Part shown: in pieces, positions 50,518 to 58,842 of the stretch | Layout: every line of letters begins with the position of its first letter | How positions within the stretch are numbered: the stretch's first letter is position 1 | Assembly (NCBI GenBank): GCA_028877275.1 | Contig: JAPPFP010000026.1 | Coordinates: 186,001 to 250,000, forward strand | Source of the DNA: Acidobacteriota bacterium | Lineage (GTDB): Bacteria > Acidobacteriota > Thermoanaerobaculia > Multivoradales > Multivoraceae | Length of the DNA stretch: 64,000 bases | Direction: 5' to 3' | Notes under the pieces: model-generated | What the model was told of the DNA's origin: nothing | The model's database searches: none | Seen by the model: only the letters and a program-made list of their open reading frames with translations | Position numbers and translations under genes: made by a program

Positions 50518-52874
50518 AGCGCTTCGCTCTGGCCGCCGGTGATGTCGAAGAAGGCGCCGACGCTCTTCAGCGTCACCAGCAGCCGGTACTGGGTGTCGCG
50601 GCGGAGCGCGGTGCGGAAGTCGGCGATCTCGAACTGGAGTCCGTAGCAGCAGGCCCTGAAGTCGACGACATGACGCTGGATCTGCAGGATCTTCTGCTCG
50701 ATGTCGTAGCTCAGCATGCTGTTCACCCGCAGCTTGCCGGGGATCAGGTCGAGGCCGGCCGAGACCTGGGCGTGGTGGCGGCGCGTCCGATCGAGTTCCG
50801 GGTTGCGCCGGACCGCCCAGCGCAGGCCGACCGAGCTTGTCCGGCTGAGGCCGAGGCTCCCAGAGATGGCGGTCGAGGAGACCTGGGAGAACAGGGTGTC
50901 GTAGAGCGCGTCGAAGCGGACGCCGGTGCGCCGCGATGGATTGAAGCGCAACAGGGCGCCGACTGGACCGTTCTGGCTGGTCAGGGACCGGTCGAGCGAG
51001 CGCAGCAGCGGGCGGTCCGCGTCGAGTGAGATATCGCGGAAGAACTGGACCGAGAGGATCTCGAAGGCGCCGCCGGCGTTGGGGTCGGCCGGTTTGGCCA
51101 GGACCCGGTTGAACAGACTGACGCGGGCGACGTTGCGGCCGCGGAGATTGTCGATCTCGTCGAAGAGCGGGATGCGGAGGCGCTCGTCGAAGTCGCGGAA
51201 GTAGCCGTAGGCGATCCGCGGCTCGATGACGTGCTTGAGCCGGGAGAAGCGGCCGCCTTCGCCCAGTTCGAAGATGCGGGAGAAGCCGGGGCCGACGATC
51301 TCGGCGCGGGCGGTCGGGACCACTCGCAGCAGGTCCTCGCCCCGGAAGTCCGACTCGGTGACGGTCATCCGCCGTTCCTCGGCGGTCAGCAAGCTGTCTC
51401 CGTACCACGTCAACTGGCCGCCGGCGGTGAGCGAAAGCGACAGCCAGCTCGTGAGCGGCACCGGGATGCTGATCTCGGGCAGGAGGTTGGCGCGCGCGTA
51501 CTGGCCCTGGCGGCGCGCCGAGCGGCTGACGTCGAGGTAGTGCAGCGAGCTCCGCAGTTGCAGGTAGAGGGGTGAACGGCCCAGGCGCGTGGAGCGCAGC
51601 TTGTACTCGATCTCGGGCAGTTGGCGCAGTTGGACTTCGCGGTTGGCCGAGATGAAGGTCTTGCGCTGGTCGAGTTGGACGTTGAGCGACTGGTTGCCCC
51701 AGTTGCGGCTGACGAAGGCGGTCGAGTAGAGCTGGCGAAGGGTATTGCGGTCGACCCGGCGTTCGAAGTCGCGGAAGAAGTCGAAGTCGGAAACGTCTTC
51801 GAAGCGGACGACGCCGCGGAATCCCCCGGGCAGATCCCGTGATTGGTGATTCCAGCGCATCCGCCAGCGGCGCTCGCCGCGCTCCGTGTCGTCGATCAGG
51901 TAGCCGTCGAAGTCGCCCCCCGTCCCTTCGGTGGGCCGGTAGCGGAACTCGGTGCCCAACCCCCAGAAGGGCTCCGTGGAGAAGGCCTGGGTACTGCCGC
52001 TCGGGGCGCCCGCGTAGAGGTCGACGTTGAAGGTGGCGTCGTAGCTCCTGTTGATCGCCCAGTAGTAGGCGAGACCGAGCGACGGGCCCCGGCGGGTGGA
52101 GAAGCCGGGCTTCGGCGTGAGGAAGCCGCTCACCCTGGAGCTCTGGACCGGCCACAGCATGTAGGGCAGATAGACGAGGGGCACTCTTCTGGTCCGGAAA
52201 GAGACGCCGCGGGTCTTTGCGTAGCCGTTGGCGTTGACGTCGACCCGCTTCGCGCGGAAGCTCCAGTCCGGCGCCCGGCCGTCGTCCCCGACCTCGCAGG
52301 CAGTGAACTGGGCGTCGAGAATCGTGAAACGGTCCTCGCTCAGCATGTGGACCGCCGCGCCGGTGAAGAAGTAGTCGGTGCCGACGTTCCCGTCCGCGTC
52401 GAAGATCGAGGCTGTTTCGGCCGCCACGTCGACCTCGAGTCGCGAGCCCCGCATCACTTCGTTGCCTCGCGTCAGAACGACCGGTCCGTCGGCCTCGAAG
52501 CGTTCGTTCGCTTGGTCGTACACGGCCCGGTCGCCGGAGACCTGGTAGTCACGGAGCCGGATCCAGAACCCGTTCGACAGCGTGTGTTTCTCCTCGGACG
52601 TGCCTGCCATGGCGCCGGCCCAACCTTCCACCCGTCCAGGGCCGGACTCGTCCTCGATCGCGAAGCTGAAGGTGTTGGCGCCGGGCGGCGGCGGTGGCCC
52701 GGTGTCAGCGGGCTCCTCCGCCGCGGCTTCCGCCGCGTCGGAGGCGGGTTCTTCGACCGCTGGCGGTGCGTCTTCCAGGGTCGCCGGGGCGGTTTCAGGC
52801 TCCTGGGCCGCGGCCGCGGCCGTCACGGTCAGGGCCAGCAACAGGGCGGCGACCGGCTGGTCAGCGCTAGACAT
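50514..52874 (-). CDS. lptD: LPS-assembly outer-membrane protein LptD
   Basis: A 786-residue outer-membrane beta-barrel protein that inserts LPS into the outer leaflet with LptE. It has a signal peptide ending AAAAAQ, an acidic Ala/Pro/Glu-rich linker to about residue 66, an OstA-like jellyroll domain (RVDVNANGYAKTRGVSF precedes the plug/barrel junction VYLPYMLWPVQSSRVSGFL) and a long barrel with the conserved GPSLGLAYYWAINRSYDATF block. A CCYG motif near the C-terminus (RACCYGLQFE) fits the late Cys pair of LptD. ATG 52874 begins the signal. It heads the operon with rmlD and the epimerase. Confidence 0.93.
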   Translation of the reverse strand: MSSADQPVAALLLALTVTAAAAAQEPETAPATLEDAPPAVEEPASDAAEAAAEEPADTGPPPPPGANTFSFAIEDESGPGRVEGWAGAMAGTSEEKHTLSNGFWIRLRDYQVSGDRAVYDQANERFEADGPVVLTRGNEVMRGSRLEVDVAAETASIFDADGNVGTDYFFTGAAVHMLSEDRFTILDAQFTACEVGDDGRAPDWSFRAKRVDVNANGYAKTRGVSFRTRRVPLVYLPYMLWPVQSSRVSGFLTPKPGFSTRRGPSLGLAYYWAINRSYDATFNVDLYAGAPSGSTQAFSTEPFWGLGTEFRYRPTEGTGGDFDGYLIDDTERGERRWRMRWNHQSRDLPGGFRGVVRFEDVSDFDFFRDFERRVDRNTLRQLYSTAFVSRNWGNQSLNVQLDQRKTFISANREVQLRQLPEIEYKLRSTRLGRSPLYLQLRSSLHYLDVSRSARRQGQYARANLLPEISIPVPLTSWLSLSLTAGGQLTWYGDSLLTAEERRMTVTESDFRGEDLLRVVPTARAEIVGPGFSRIFELGEGGRFSRLKHVIEPRIAYGYFRDFDERLRIPLFDEIDNLRGRNVARVSLFNRVLAKPADPNAGGAFEILSVQFFRDISLDADRPLLRSLDRSLTSQNGPVGALLRFNPSRRTGVRFDALYDTLFSQVSSTAISGSLGLSRTSSVGLRWAVRRNPELDRTRRHHAQVSAGLDLIPGKLRVNSMLSYDIEQKILQIQRHVVDFRACCYGLQFEIADFRTALRRDTQYRLLVTLKSVGAFFDITGGQSEAL

Positions 52875-52989
52875 CTCGGCTATGACCCACCGTCAGGATC
52901 GCGATGACGGCTCTGCCGTCCGGGACGCCCTGTGCATGGTGGTCATGCTAGCAATTGCCAGGCCAACTCGAGGCGCCGGTTCCGGTCGG

Positions 52990-53018
52990 TTGACAGTCCC
53001 GCCGGCCCGTTTCAGAGT
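52990..53018 (+). promoter_or_regulatory. Candidate promoter of ruvX-mltG
   Basis: A perfect TTGACA (52990-52995) is followed by 17 bases and CAGAGT (53013-53018), a weak 3-of-6 -10. The predicted start would be a few bases before GTG 53028. The rest of the 153-base gap between lptD and ruvX shows no other clear signal. Confidence 0.4.
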
Positions 53019-53027
53019 GACTTCACT

Positions 53028-53441
53028 GTGCGCTTTCTCGGCATCGATCTCGGCGAGAAACGGGTCGGGGTGGCGACGGGCGACTCGCTCGTCGGCGTCG
53101 CGGTGCCGCACTCGACGATCCGGCGCACCGGGGACCGGCAGGTGATCGCCGAACTCAGGGCGCTGGCGGCCGATTCCGAGGCCGAGGTCCTGGTGGTCGG
53201 CGAGCCGCGTCGCCTGGACGGCTCGGTCGGGCCGGCGGCCGAGCGAGCTCGCGCCTTCGCTCAGAAGCTGGCCGACGCCTGCGATCTGCCGGTGCGAACC
53301 GTGAACGAGGCGCTGACGTCCGTGGAGGCGGAGCGCCGGCTGCGCGCGGCGGGCGTCGATCCGCGGCGGCACCCGGAGCGGGTCGACGCGGTGGCGGCGC
53401 AGATCCTCCTCGAGGAGGAACTCGGCCGGGAGACCGGATGA
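53028..53441 (+). CDS. ruvX: RuvX/YqgF family resolvase-like nuclease
   Basis: A 137-residue RNase H-fold protein. The family start VRFLGIDLGEKRVGVATGD carries the first catalytic Asp. VVGEPRRLDGSVGPAAERARAF and the C-terminal RVDAVAAQILLEEEL supply the rest of the acidic site. YqgF matures the 16S rRNA 5' end and/or acts as a Holliday-junction resolvase. GTG 53028 was chosen because the conserved beta strand follows immediately. It overlaps mltG by four bases (ATGA). Confidence 0.93.
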   Translation: MRFLGIDLGEKRVGVATGDSLVGVAVPHSTIRRTGDRQVIAELRALAADSEAEVLVVGEPRRLDGSVGPAAERARAFAQKLADACDLPVRTVNEALTSVEAERRLRAAGVDPRRHPERVDAVAAQILLEEELGRETG

Positions 53442-54502
53442 AGCGGAGGACGCCGCCGCGACGCCGCCGCAGGCGGCGTCTGCTGCCGTGGCTCGCCGTC
53501 GGCGCCGGTGTGGTGCTGGCGGCCCTTGCCGCCGCCGCGGCGGGCGTTGTCACCTGGGCGGAACGGGAACTCGAACGGCCGCGGGGAAGCGGGACCGTCG
53601 AACTCGCGATCGAGCGCGGCGCGCCGATGACCGCGATCCTCGACCAGCTGGCCGCCGCGAACGTCGTCGGCGATCCCCTGCTGGCCCGGCTCCACCTCGA
53701 CTACCGGCGTTCCGGCGAGACGCTGCAGGCCGGCGAGTACCGCTTCGAGCAACCGATGAGCCCGGTTGAGGCCCTCGACCGGGTGATCCGCGGCGAGGTG
53801 GTGACGTACCCGGTGACCGTGATTGAAGGCCTGACCCTGCGGGAAACCGCGGAGAGTCTCGCCGGCGACGGCTTCGGTGAACTGGACGCGTTCCTTGAGG
53901 CGATGTCCTCGCCGGGGCTCATCGCCGACCTGGACCCCGCGGCCGAGTCCCTGGAGGGTTACCTCTTCCCGGACACGTATGCCTTCCCGAGAGGAACGGA
54001 CGAAGCCGAGATCGTCGAGGCGATGGTGAGCAACTTCCGCCGCCGCGTCGAGGATCACCTGGACGCCGCGAGCGGCCACAGCCTGGATCTGCGGGGCCTC
54101 GTGACGCTGGCGAGCATCGTCGAGAAGGAAGCGGGCGCGATCGAGGAGCGCCCCCTCGTCTCGGCCGTCTTCCACAATCGCCTGGGGCGCGGCATCGGCC
54201 TCTACGCCGATCCGACGATCATCTACGCGCTGAAGCTGGCCGGCACCTGGGACGGCAACCTGCGCCGCCGCGATCTCGAACTCGACTCGCCCTACAACAC
54301 CTACCTCCACCCCGGCCTGCCGCCGGGTCCGATCTGTTCGCCCGGCGAACACAGCCTGCGCGCCGCGGCGGAGCCCGCCGACGCGCCCTACCTCTACTTC
54401 GTGAGCAGGAACGACGGCACACACGTCTTCGCCGAGACCCTCGCCGAGCACAACCGCAATGTCGCCCGCTGGCAGGTCAGGTACTGGCGGGAGCGCCGGT
54501 AG
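53438..54502 (+). CDS. mltG: Endolytic murein transglycosylase MltG
   Basis: A 354-residue bitopic protein of the YceG family that cuts nascent glycan strands near the inner membrane. A very basic start (KRRTPPRRRRRRRLLPW) precedes one membrane helix. A LysM-like domain (EGLTLRETAESLAGDG) and the catalytic domain follow, with ESLEGYLFPDTYAFPRGT, the Glu-bearing ASIVEKEAG (Glu near 231) and SPYNTYLHPGLPPGPICSPG. All family blocks are intact. The gene order ruvX-mltG is common in bacteria. Confidence 0.95.
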   Translation: MKRRTPPRRRRRRRLLPWLAVGAGVVLAALAAAAAGVVTWAERELERPRGSGTVELAIERGAPMTAILDQLAAANVVGDPLLARLHLDYRRSGETLQAGEYRFEQPMSPVEALDRVIRGEVVTYPVTVIEGLTLRETAESLAGDGFGELDAFLEAMSSPGLIADLDPAAESLEGYLFPDTYAFPRGTDEAEIVEAMVSNFRRRVEDHLDAASGHSLDLRGLVTLASIVEKEAGAIEERPLVSAVFHNRLGRGIGLYADPTIIYALKLAGTWDGNLRRRDLELDSPYNTYLHPGLPPGPICSPGEHSLRAAAEPADAPYLYFVSRNDGTHVFAETLAEHNRNVARWQVRYWRERR

Positions 54503-54556
54503 GCGGTTACTGAGCCGGCACAGCCTGTGCATCCACCGGGCTAAGCTCCATGCCCG

Positions 54557-54967
54557 ATGCACCTGCCCACTCTCAACGCGATTCTGAACGCCACGGCGGC
54601 GACGCTGCTGGTCATCGGCTACGTGCTGATCCGCCGCGGCCACCGGGAGCGGCACAAGCAGGTCATGCTGTCCGCGTTGGGGTGCTCGGCGGCGTTCCTG
54701 ATCTCCTATCTCTACTACCACTACCAGGTCGGTTCGGTTCATTTCGAGGGCGAGGGGACCGTGCGGACCGTCTATCTGGGCATCCTCCTGACGCACACAG
54801 TGCTGGCGGCGGCGGTGCCGTTTCTGGCCATCATCACCGTCGTCCTCGGTCTGCGGGGCCGGTACGAACGGCACAGGAAGATCGCCCGCGTCACCCTGCC
54901 GATCTGGCTCTACGTGTCGGTGACGGGGGTGGTCGTTTACTGGATGCTCTATCGCATGTCGTGGTGA
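54557..54967 (+). CDS. DUF420 family membrane protein
   Basis: A 136-residue protein with four membrane helices. Conserved polar residues typical of DUF420 are visible: His in RRGHRERHKQVM, YLYYHYQVGS, the His of LLTHTVLA and RYERHRKIARVTLPIWLYVSVTG. The conserved histidines suggest metal or heme contact. The Bacillus/Staphylococcus member CtaM is needed for heme-copper oxidase maturation. No oxidase gene is nearby, so that role is only a possibility. It is translationally coupled to the VWFA gene (4-base overlap). Confidence 0.85.
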   Translation: MHLPTLNAILNATAATLLVIGYVLIRRGHRERHKQVMLSALGCSAAFLISYLYYHYQVGSVHFEGEGTVRTVYLGILLTHTVLAAAVPFLAIITVVLGLRGRYERHRKIARVTLPIWLYVSVTGVVVYWMLYRMSW

Positions 54968-57495
54968 GTCTGGGGGAGATCGGGCGAGGGGCCCGTCACC
55001 TGCTTCTCGTGGCGGCCTGCCTCGTGCCAGCATCGGCGTCCGCCCAGGAGGCCGGGTGGCGCCTCACGGAGTGGACCACCGGCGAGCGGGAGTTCTTCCT
55101 CGACGGACCGCAGTTCCTGCTGTCGCCGGCGGAACTGGAGCGCGTTCGTGAGCTCGGCCCGGAGTCCCGCCTCGAGTACGTCGACGCCTTCCTGGGCCGC
55201 GGCAGGGTGGCCGCGGCGGTCGAGCATCGGCGGCAGCGGGTGCGCATGGCCGGTTTGCCGTTCTTCGACGTCCGGGCCCGGTTGCTCTTCCTGCACGGCG
55301 AGCCGGACGCGATCGACCCCGTCGACTGCGATCAGACGTTCCGGCCGCTCCAGCTCTGGCGCTATGGACCGGAGGACGGCGAGCACACGAACCTCGTTCT
55401 CTTCCAGCCGAAGCCGAACGAGGTCTTCCGGCTGTGGTTGCCGGAGTACACGAAGCGGGCCCTCTACATGCCGGAGATGGAGTACTTTCTCGAACAGTAC
55501 GAGGAACTCCGGGGCCTGCTGCGGGCCCGCCGCTTCGACCTGCAGGTCTGCGACGAAGCCCGCCGGGTCGACGAGATCACGGGAATCCGCGGCCTGTTCG
55601 GCTTCCGACGCGACCGCCGGACCGACGAGGACTTCCTGGCGTGGGTGGCGCCGCCAGCGGATGTCGAAGCGTGGGCGGAAGGGGCCGCCGCCGACGTGGT
55701 GTCCGGGCCGGCGCCGCTCGAGCTGGAGGATCCGATCCTCACCTTCCCGGAACAGCGCGGGCAGCGGATCCTGGCGCGGATTCTCCTCTCGCTGCCTCCG
55801 GGCGCTCCGGTCGAGCCCTTCGTCGACGATGCCGGCAGGCAGCAGACGCGGATCAACGTGGAGGGCATGGTCGAGTTGCCGGGCCGCGTCTTCGACACCT
55901 TCAAGATGCGGTTCGTTACCGGCGCGCCGGACCCGGATCGCTCGATGGCGCTGCCGATCGAACGCGCCTTCCGGCCCGGTTCCGTCGTCCTGCTCCGGCT
56001 CTTCGTCCGCGACGAGGTCGGCGGCAGGGCGGCGTTCGCCTCGGTGCCGCTCGAAGTACCGCTGAGGCCGGAGGCGGTTCCGGTCGAACCCGAAGATCAG
56101 TTGCGGCTGGTCATGGCCTCCGAGGATCTGCCGGAGACCGTGCTCGACGCGCGGAACGCGATCATGCTGGTGCCGCCGGAGAGTGAGGTCGTCATCGGTC
56201 TCTGGCGGGCCGACACGCTGATCACCGGCGACAACATCGTCGCCGTCCGGTTCCTGGTCGACGACAGGGTGCAGGTGACCCGCCGCCGGCCGCCGTTCAC
56301 CGCGGAGGTCCGGCTGGCGAAGTACCCGGAGGAGCAGGTGGTCCGGGTCGAGGGTCTGAACGCGGAGCGCGAGGTCGTGGACGCCGACGAGATCGTGCTG
56401 AACCAGCAGCGGGGCGAGCTACGCGTCACGATCAACGAGCCGCGCCGGGGCGCCCGCGTTTCAGGCAGGGTCGAAGCCGTGGCGACGGTCGTCGTGCCCG
56501 AGGAACGCCTCGTCCGGGAAGTCGAGTTCAGCGTCGACGGGAAGGTCCAGACGGTGCTGCGCCGGCCCCCGTGGCGAGCCGAGATCGAAGTACCGGCCGG
56601 TGTCGCCGAGCAGGACCTGGTCTACCTGACGATCGCTGCCACGCTCGACGACGGAAGCCGGGCCGAGGACGTCCGATTCCTGAACGCGCCGGCCTTCACC
56701 GAGACGCTCGAGGTCGATCTCGTGGAGCTCTACACGACGGTCGTTGACGGCCAGAACCGGCCGGTGACGAGCTTGGTGGAGAGCGACTTCACCGTCTTCG
56801 AGGACGGACGGCGCCAGGAACTGGCGAAGTTCGAACTGGTCGAGGACCTGCCGCTGACGCTGGGTGTGGTGATCGACACGTCGGGCTCGATGGAGACCTC
56901 GCTGGGCGAGGCGCGCCGGACCGCCTCGCAGTTCCTGACGAACATGATCACGCCGCGCGACCGGTCCTTCGCCGTGGCCTTCGCAACGCGGCCCGAGTTG
57001 CTGATCGGGCGGACCTCGGACGTCAGCGCGGTGGCCTCGGTGATCGAGAGATTGCGGGCCGTGGGCGCCACCGCGTTGCACGACGCGCTGATCACCAGCC
57101 TCTACTACTTCCGTGGAGTCCGGGGCCGGCGCGCGCTGGTGCTGCTTTCCGACGGCGAGGACACGTCGAGCAGCGTCGACTACCGGGATGCCGAGGAGTA
57201 CGCGCGCCGTTCGGGCGTCGCGATCTACACCATCGGGCTCGGGGTCGGCCGGACCCAGATGATTCTGCGCAACAAGCTGAGCGATCTGGCCAAGGTCACC
57301 GGCGGACGCTCCTTCTTCATCTCCAAGGCCGAGGAGCTGGCGCCCGTCTACGGGGACATCGAGCGCGAACTACGCTCCCAGTACCTGCTGGCCTACACTT
57401 CCGACCGCGGCGGCGAAGGCGAGGAGTACCGCGAGGTCGAGGTCCGGGTGAAGGGACGCTACAAGGCCCGCACGATCAGCGGCTACTACCCGTGA
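54964..57495 (+). CDS. Exported VWFA-domain protein with GWxTD-like N-terminus
   Basis: An 843-residue exported protein. The signal ends ASASAQ. The N-terminal region FFLDGPQFLLSPAELERVREL and GRVRARLLFLHGEP-like stretches resemble GWxTD-type domains, and several beta-rich repeats occupy the middle. The C-terminal third is a VWFA domain with an intact MIDAS: DTSGSMETS (Asp near 638), the GATALHDAL Thr and SDGEDTSSS. TVFEDGRRQELAKFEL just before it is typical of the acidobacterial VWFA-related family. It likely mediates metal-dependent adhesion or complex assembly outside the inner membrane. GTG 54964 overlaps the DUF420 stop, and the next gene overlaps by four bases. Confidence 0.85.
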   Translation: MSLGEIGRGARHLLLVAACLVPASASAQEAGWRLTEWTTGEREFFLDGPQFLLSPAELERVRELGPESRLEYVDAFLGRGRVAAAVEHRRQRVRMAGLPFFDVRARLLFLHGEPDAIDPVDCDQTFRPLQLWRYGPEDGEHTNLVLFQPKPNEVFRLWLPEYTKRALYMPEMEYFLEQYEELRGLLRARRFDLQVCDEARRVDEITGIRGLFGFRRDRRTDEDFLAWVAPPADVEAWAEGAAADVVSGPAPLELEDPILTFPEQRGQRILARILLSLPPGAPVEPFVDDAGRQQTRINVEGMVELPGRVFDTFKMRFVTGAPDPDRSMALPIERAFRPGSVVLLRLFVRDEVGGRAAFASVPLEVPLRPEAVPVEPEDQLRLVMASEDLPETVLDARNAIMLVPPESEVVIGLWRADTLITGDNIVAVRFLVDDRVQVTRRRPPFTAEVRLAKYPEEQVVRVEGLNAEREVVDADEIVLNQQRGELRVTINEPRRGARVSGRVEAVATVVVPEERLVREVEFSVDGKVQTVLRRPPWRAEIEVPAGVAEQDLVYLTIAATLDDGSRAEDVRFLNAPAFTETLEVDLVELYTTVVDGQNRPVTSLVESDFTVFEDGRRQELAKFELVEDLPLTLGVVIDTSGSMETSLGEARRTASQFLTNMITPRDRSFAVAFATRPELLIGRTSDVSAVASVIERLRAVGATALHDALITSLYYFRGVRGRRALVLLSDGEDTSSSVDYRDAEEYARRSGVAIYTIGLGVGRTQMILRNKLSDLAKVTGGRSFFISKAEELAPVYGDIERELRSQYLLAYTSDRGGEGEEYREVEVRVKGRYKARTISGYYP

Positions 57496-58181
57496 CCGCC
57501 CGCGCCGGCCGCTTGCGGGCAAGAACCATCGCGTTGGTGCTCGCCGCCTCCGCGCCGGCCCTGGCCCCGCAAGGCCTTGCCCAGGAAGACGCGGGCGTCC
57601 GGACGATCACGTTCGAGCGGTTGAACCGGGTCTACGAGGAGCTGATCGACGACCTGTCCCGCATCCAGATCGGGCCCGCCGACGTAGCCCTGCGCTCTCC
57701 CGCCCACTCCCTCACCGTCAGTCGCCACGCGGCGACGCTGACCGCCGGCGACGACGGCGTCTTCGAGACCGAACTCGAGCTGGACATCTTCGGTTCGGGC
57801 CAGATCGCCGCGGACGTCGTCATCGGCAGCCTGGAGAGCCAGTTGACCCAGGAGCTGGTCGTGCCTGCCCAGACTCTCCGTCTGGAGGGTGCGGTCGCCA
57901 TCCGGAGCGACGAGGAGGGCTACTGGATCCGTACGGAACGGATGCCGTCGACGACCCAGGTGCGGATCGAGAGTGAGCTCGGCACGCAGCTCTTCACCGT
58001 CTGCCGGCAGATGGCTCTCGTCCTGGTCAGTCTGGACTGCGAAGCGATCGAGCGCGCCGTGACGCTGATCAGCGTGCCGCTGCCGGAGGCGGGCGCCGAG
58101 TATCTGATCGCCCTGGAGGACACGACGCCGGAAGAAAGAAGGGACTTGGACCGGTTTCTGAGCCGGAGCCGGAAGCCCTGA
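57492..58181 (+). CDS. Hypothetical exported protein
   Basis: A 229-residue protein with a signal peptide ending GLAQ-EDAG. The mature part is predicted mostly beta, with a repeated ELDIFGSGQIAADVVIG and LVVPAQTLRLEGAVAIRS pattern, and has two cysteines (VCRQ and LDCE) that could form a disulfide. I do not recognise a family. GTG 57492 lies in a GTGA overlap with the VWFA gene, so the two are translationally coupled and probably act together in the periplasm. Confidence 0.7.
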   Translation: MTARAGRLRARTIALVLAASAPALAPQGLAQEDAGVRTITFERLNRVYEELIDDLSRIQIGPADVALRSPAHSLTVSRHAATLTAGDDGVFETELELDIFGSGQIAADVVIGSLESQLTQELVVPAQTLRLEGAVAIRSDEEGYWIRTERMPSTTQVRIESELGTQLFTVCRQMALVLVSLDCEAIERAVTLISVPLPEAGAEYLIALEDTTPEERRDLDRFLSRSRKP

Positions 58182-58273
58182 ACCACCGGCTGCCCGGGGG
58201 ACGCGCGAACCCCCGCAATTCGGTAGGATTCGCGCCCGCTCGGCCGCTACGGCCGACCAGGAGTTGCACACCC

Positions 58274-58822
58274 ATGGCTACCCGTCGGATGATCTCGCGC
58301 CTCTTCTACTTCACGATCGAAGATGAGGGCATCCTCGCCGAGTCGTTCGGGGGGCTGGACTCCGACACCTTCGCGATCGCCTACAAGGTCGAGGACACGG
58401 ACGACGTCTTCGTCATGACCAGCGAGACGCGGGACGCGCTGGATCGGTCGGATGTGCCGTACAACCTGCTCGCCGAAGAGGACGGTTCGAAGATCGCCCT
58501 CTTTCACTCCCCGCTCTCGCGCGAGGAGCTGTCGGACTTCGAAGAGCCGCTGAAGGCGCTCGCGCTCGCCTACCGGGCGATCGCCATGGCCTGCGTCGGC
58601 GTGAACGGCGAATCGGATCTCGGCTTCGACCTGAGCGAGGGGATGCGGAACTACACCTACTTCACCGCGCCGGCCGGCCACACCTTCATCTGGCGGCTGT
58701 TCACGCATCGCGACGAGGCGCGCCAGTTTCTGGACAAGCTGACGATCGGCGACAAGAACGCCCTCGAGTGGGCCGAGGCGATTCCGATGGAATCCGTTTC
58801 CGAGCTCAAGGGCTTTCACTGA
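58274..58822 (+). CDS. Hypothetical soluble protein
   Basis: A 182-residue acidic protein without signal or membrane segment. It opens ATRRMISRLFYFTIEDEGIL and contains YFTAPAGHTFIWRLFTHRDE, followed by a C-terminal helix ARQFLDKLTIGDKNAL. No family was recognised. An AGGAG sequence stands about 12 bases before the ATG, and the 92-base gap before it shows no clear promoter. It is followed after 20 bases by xseA. Confidence 0.7.
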   Translation: MATRRMISRLFYFTIEDEGILAESFGGLDSDTFAIAYKVEDTDDVFVMTSETRDALDRSDVPYNLLAEEDGSKIALFHSPLSREELSDFEEPLKALALAYRAIAMACVGVNGESDLGFDLSEGMRNYTYFTAPAGHTFIWRLFTHRDEARQFLDKLTIGDKNALEWAEAIPMESVSELKGFH

Positions 58823-58842
58823 GCCGTGCCAGGCCGCGCGAG

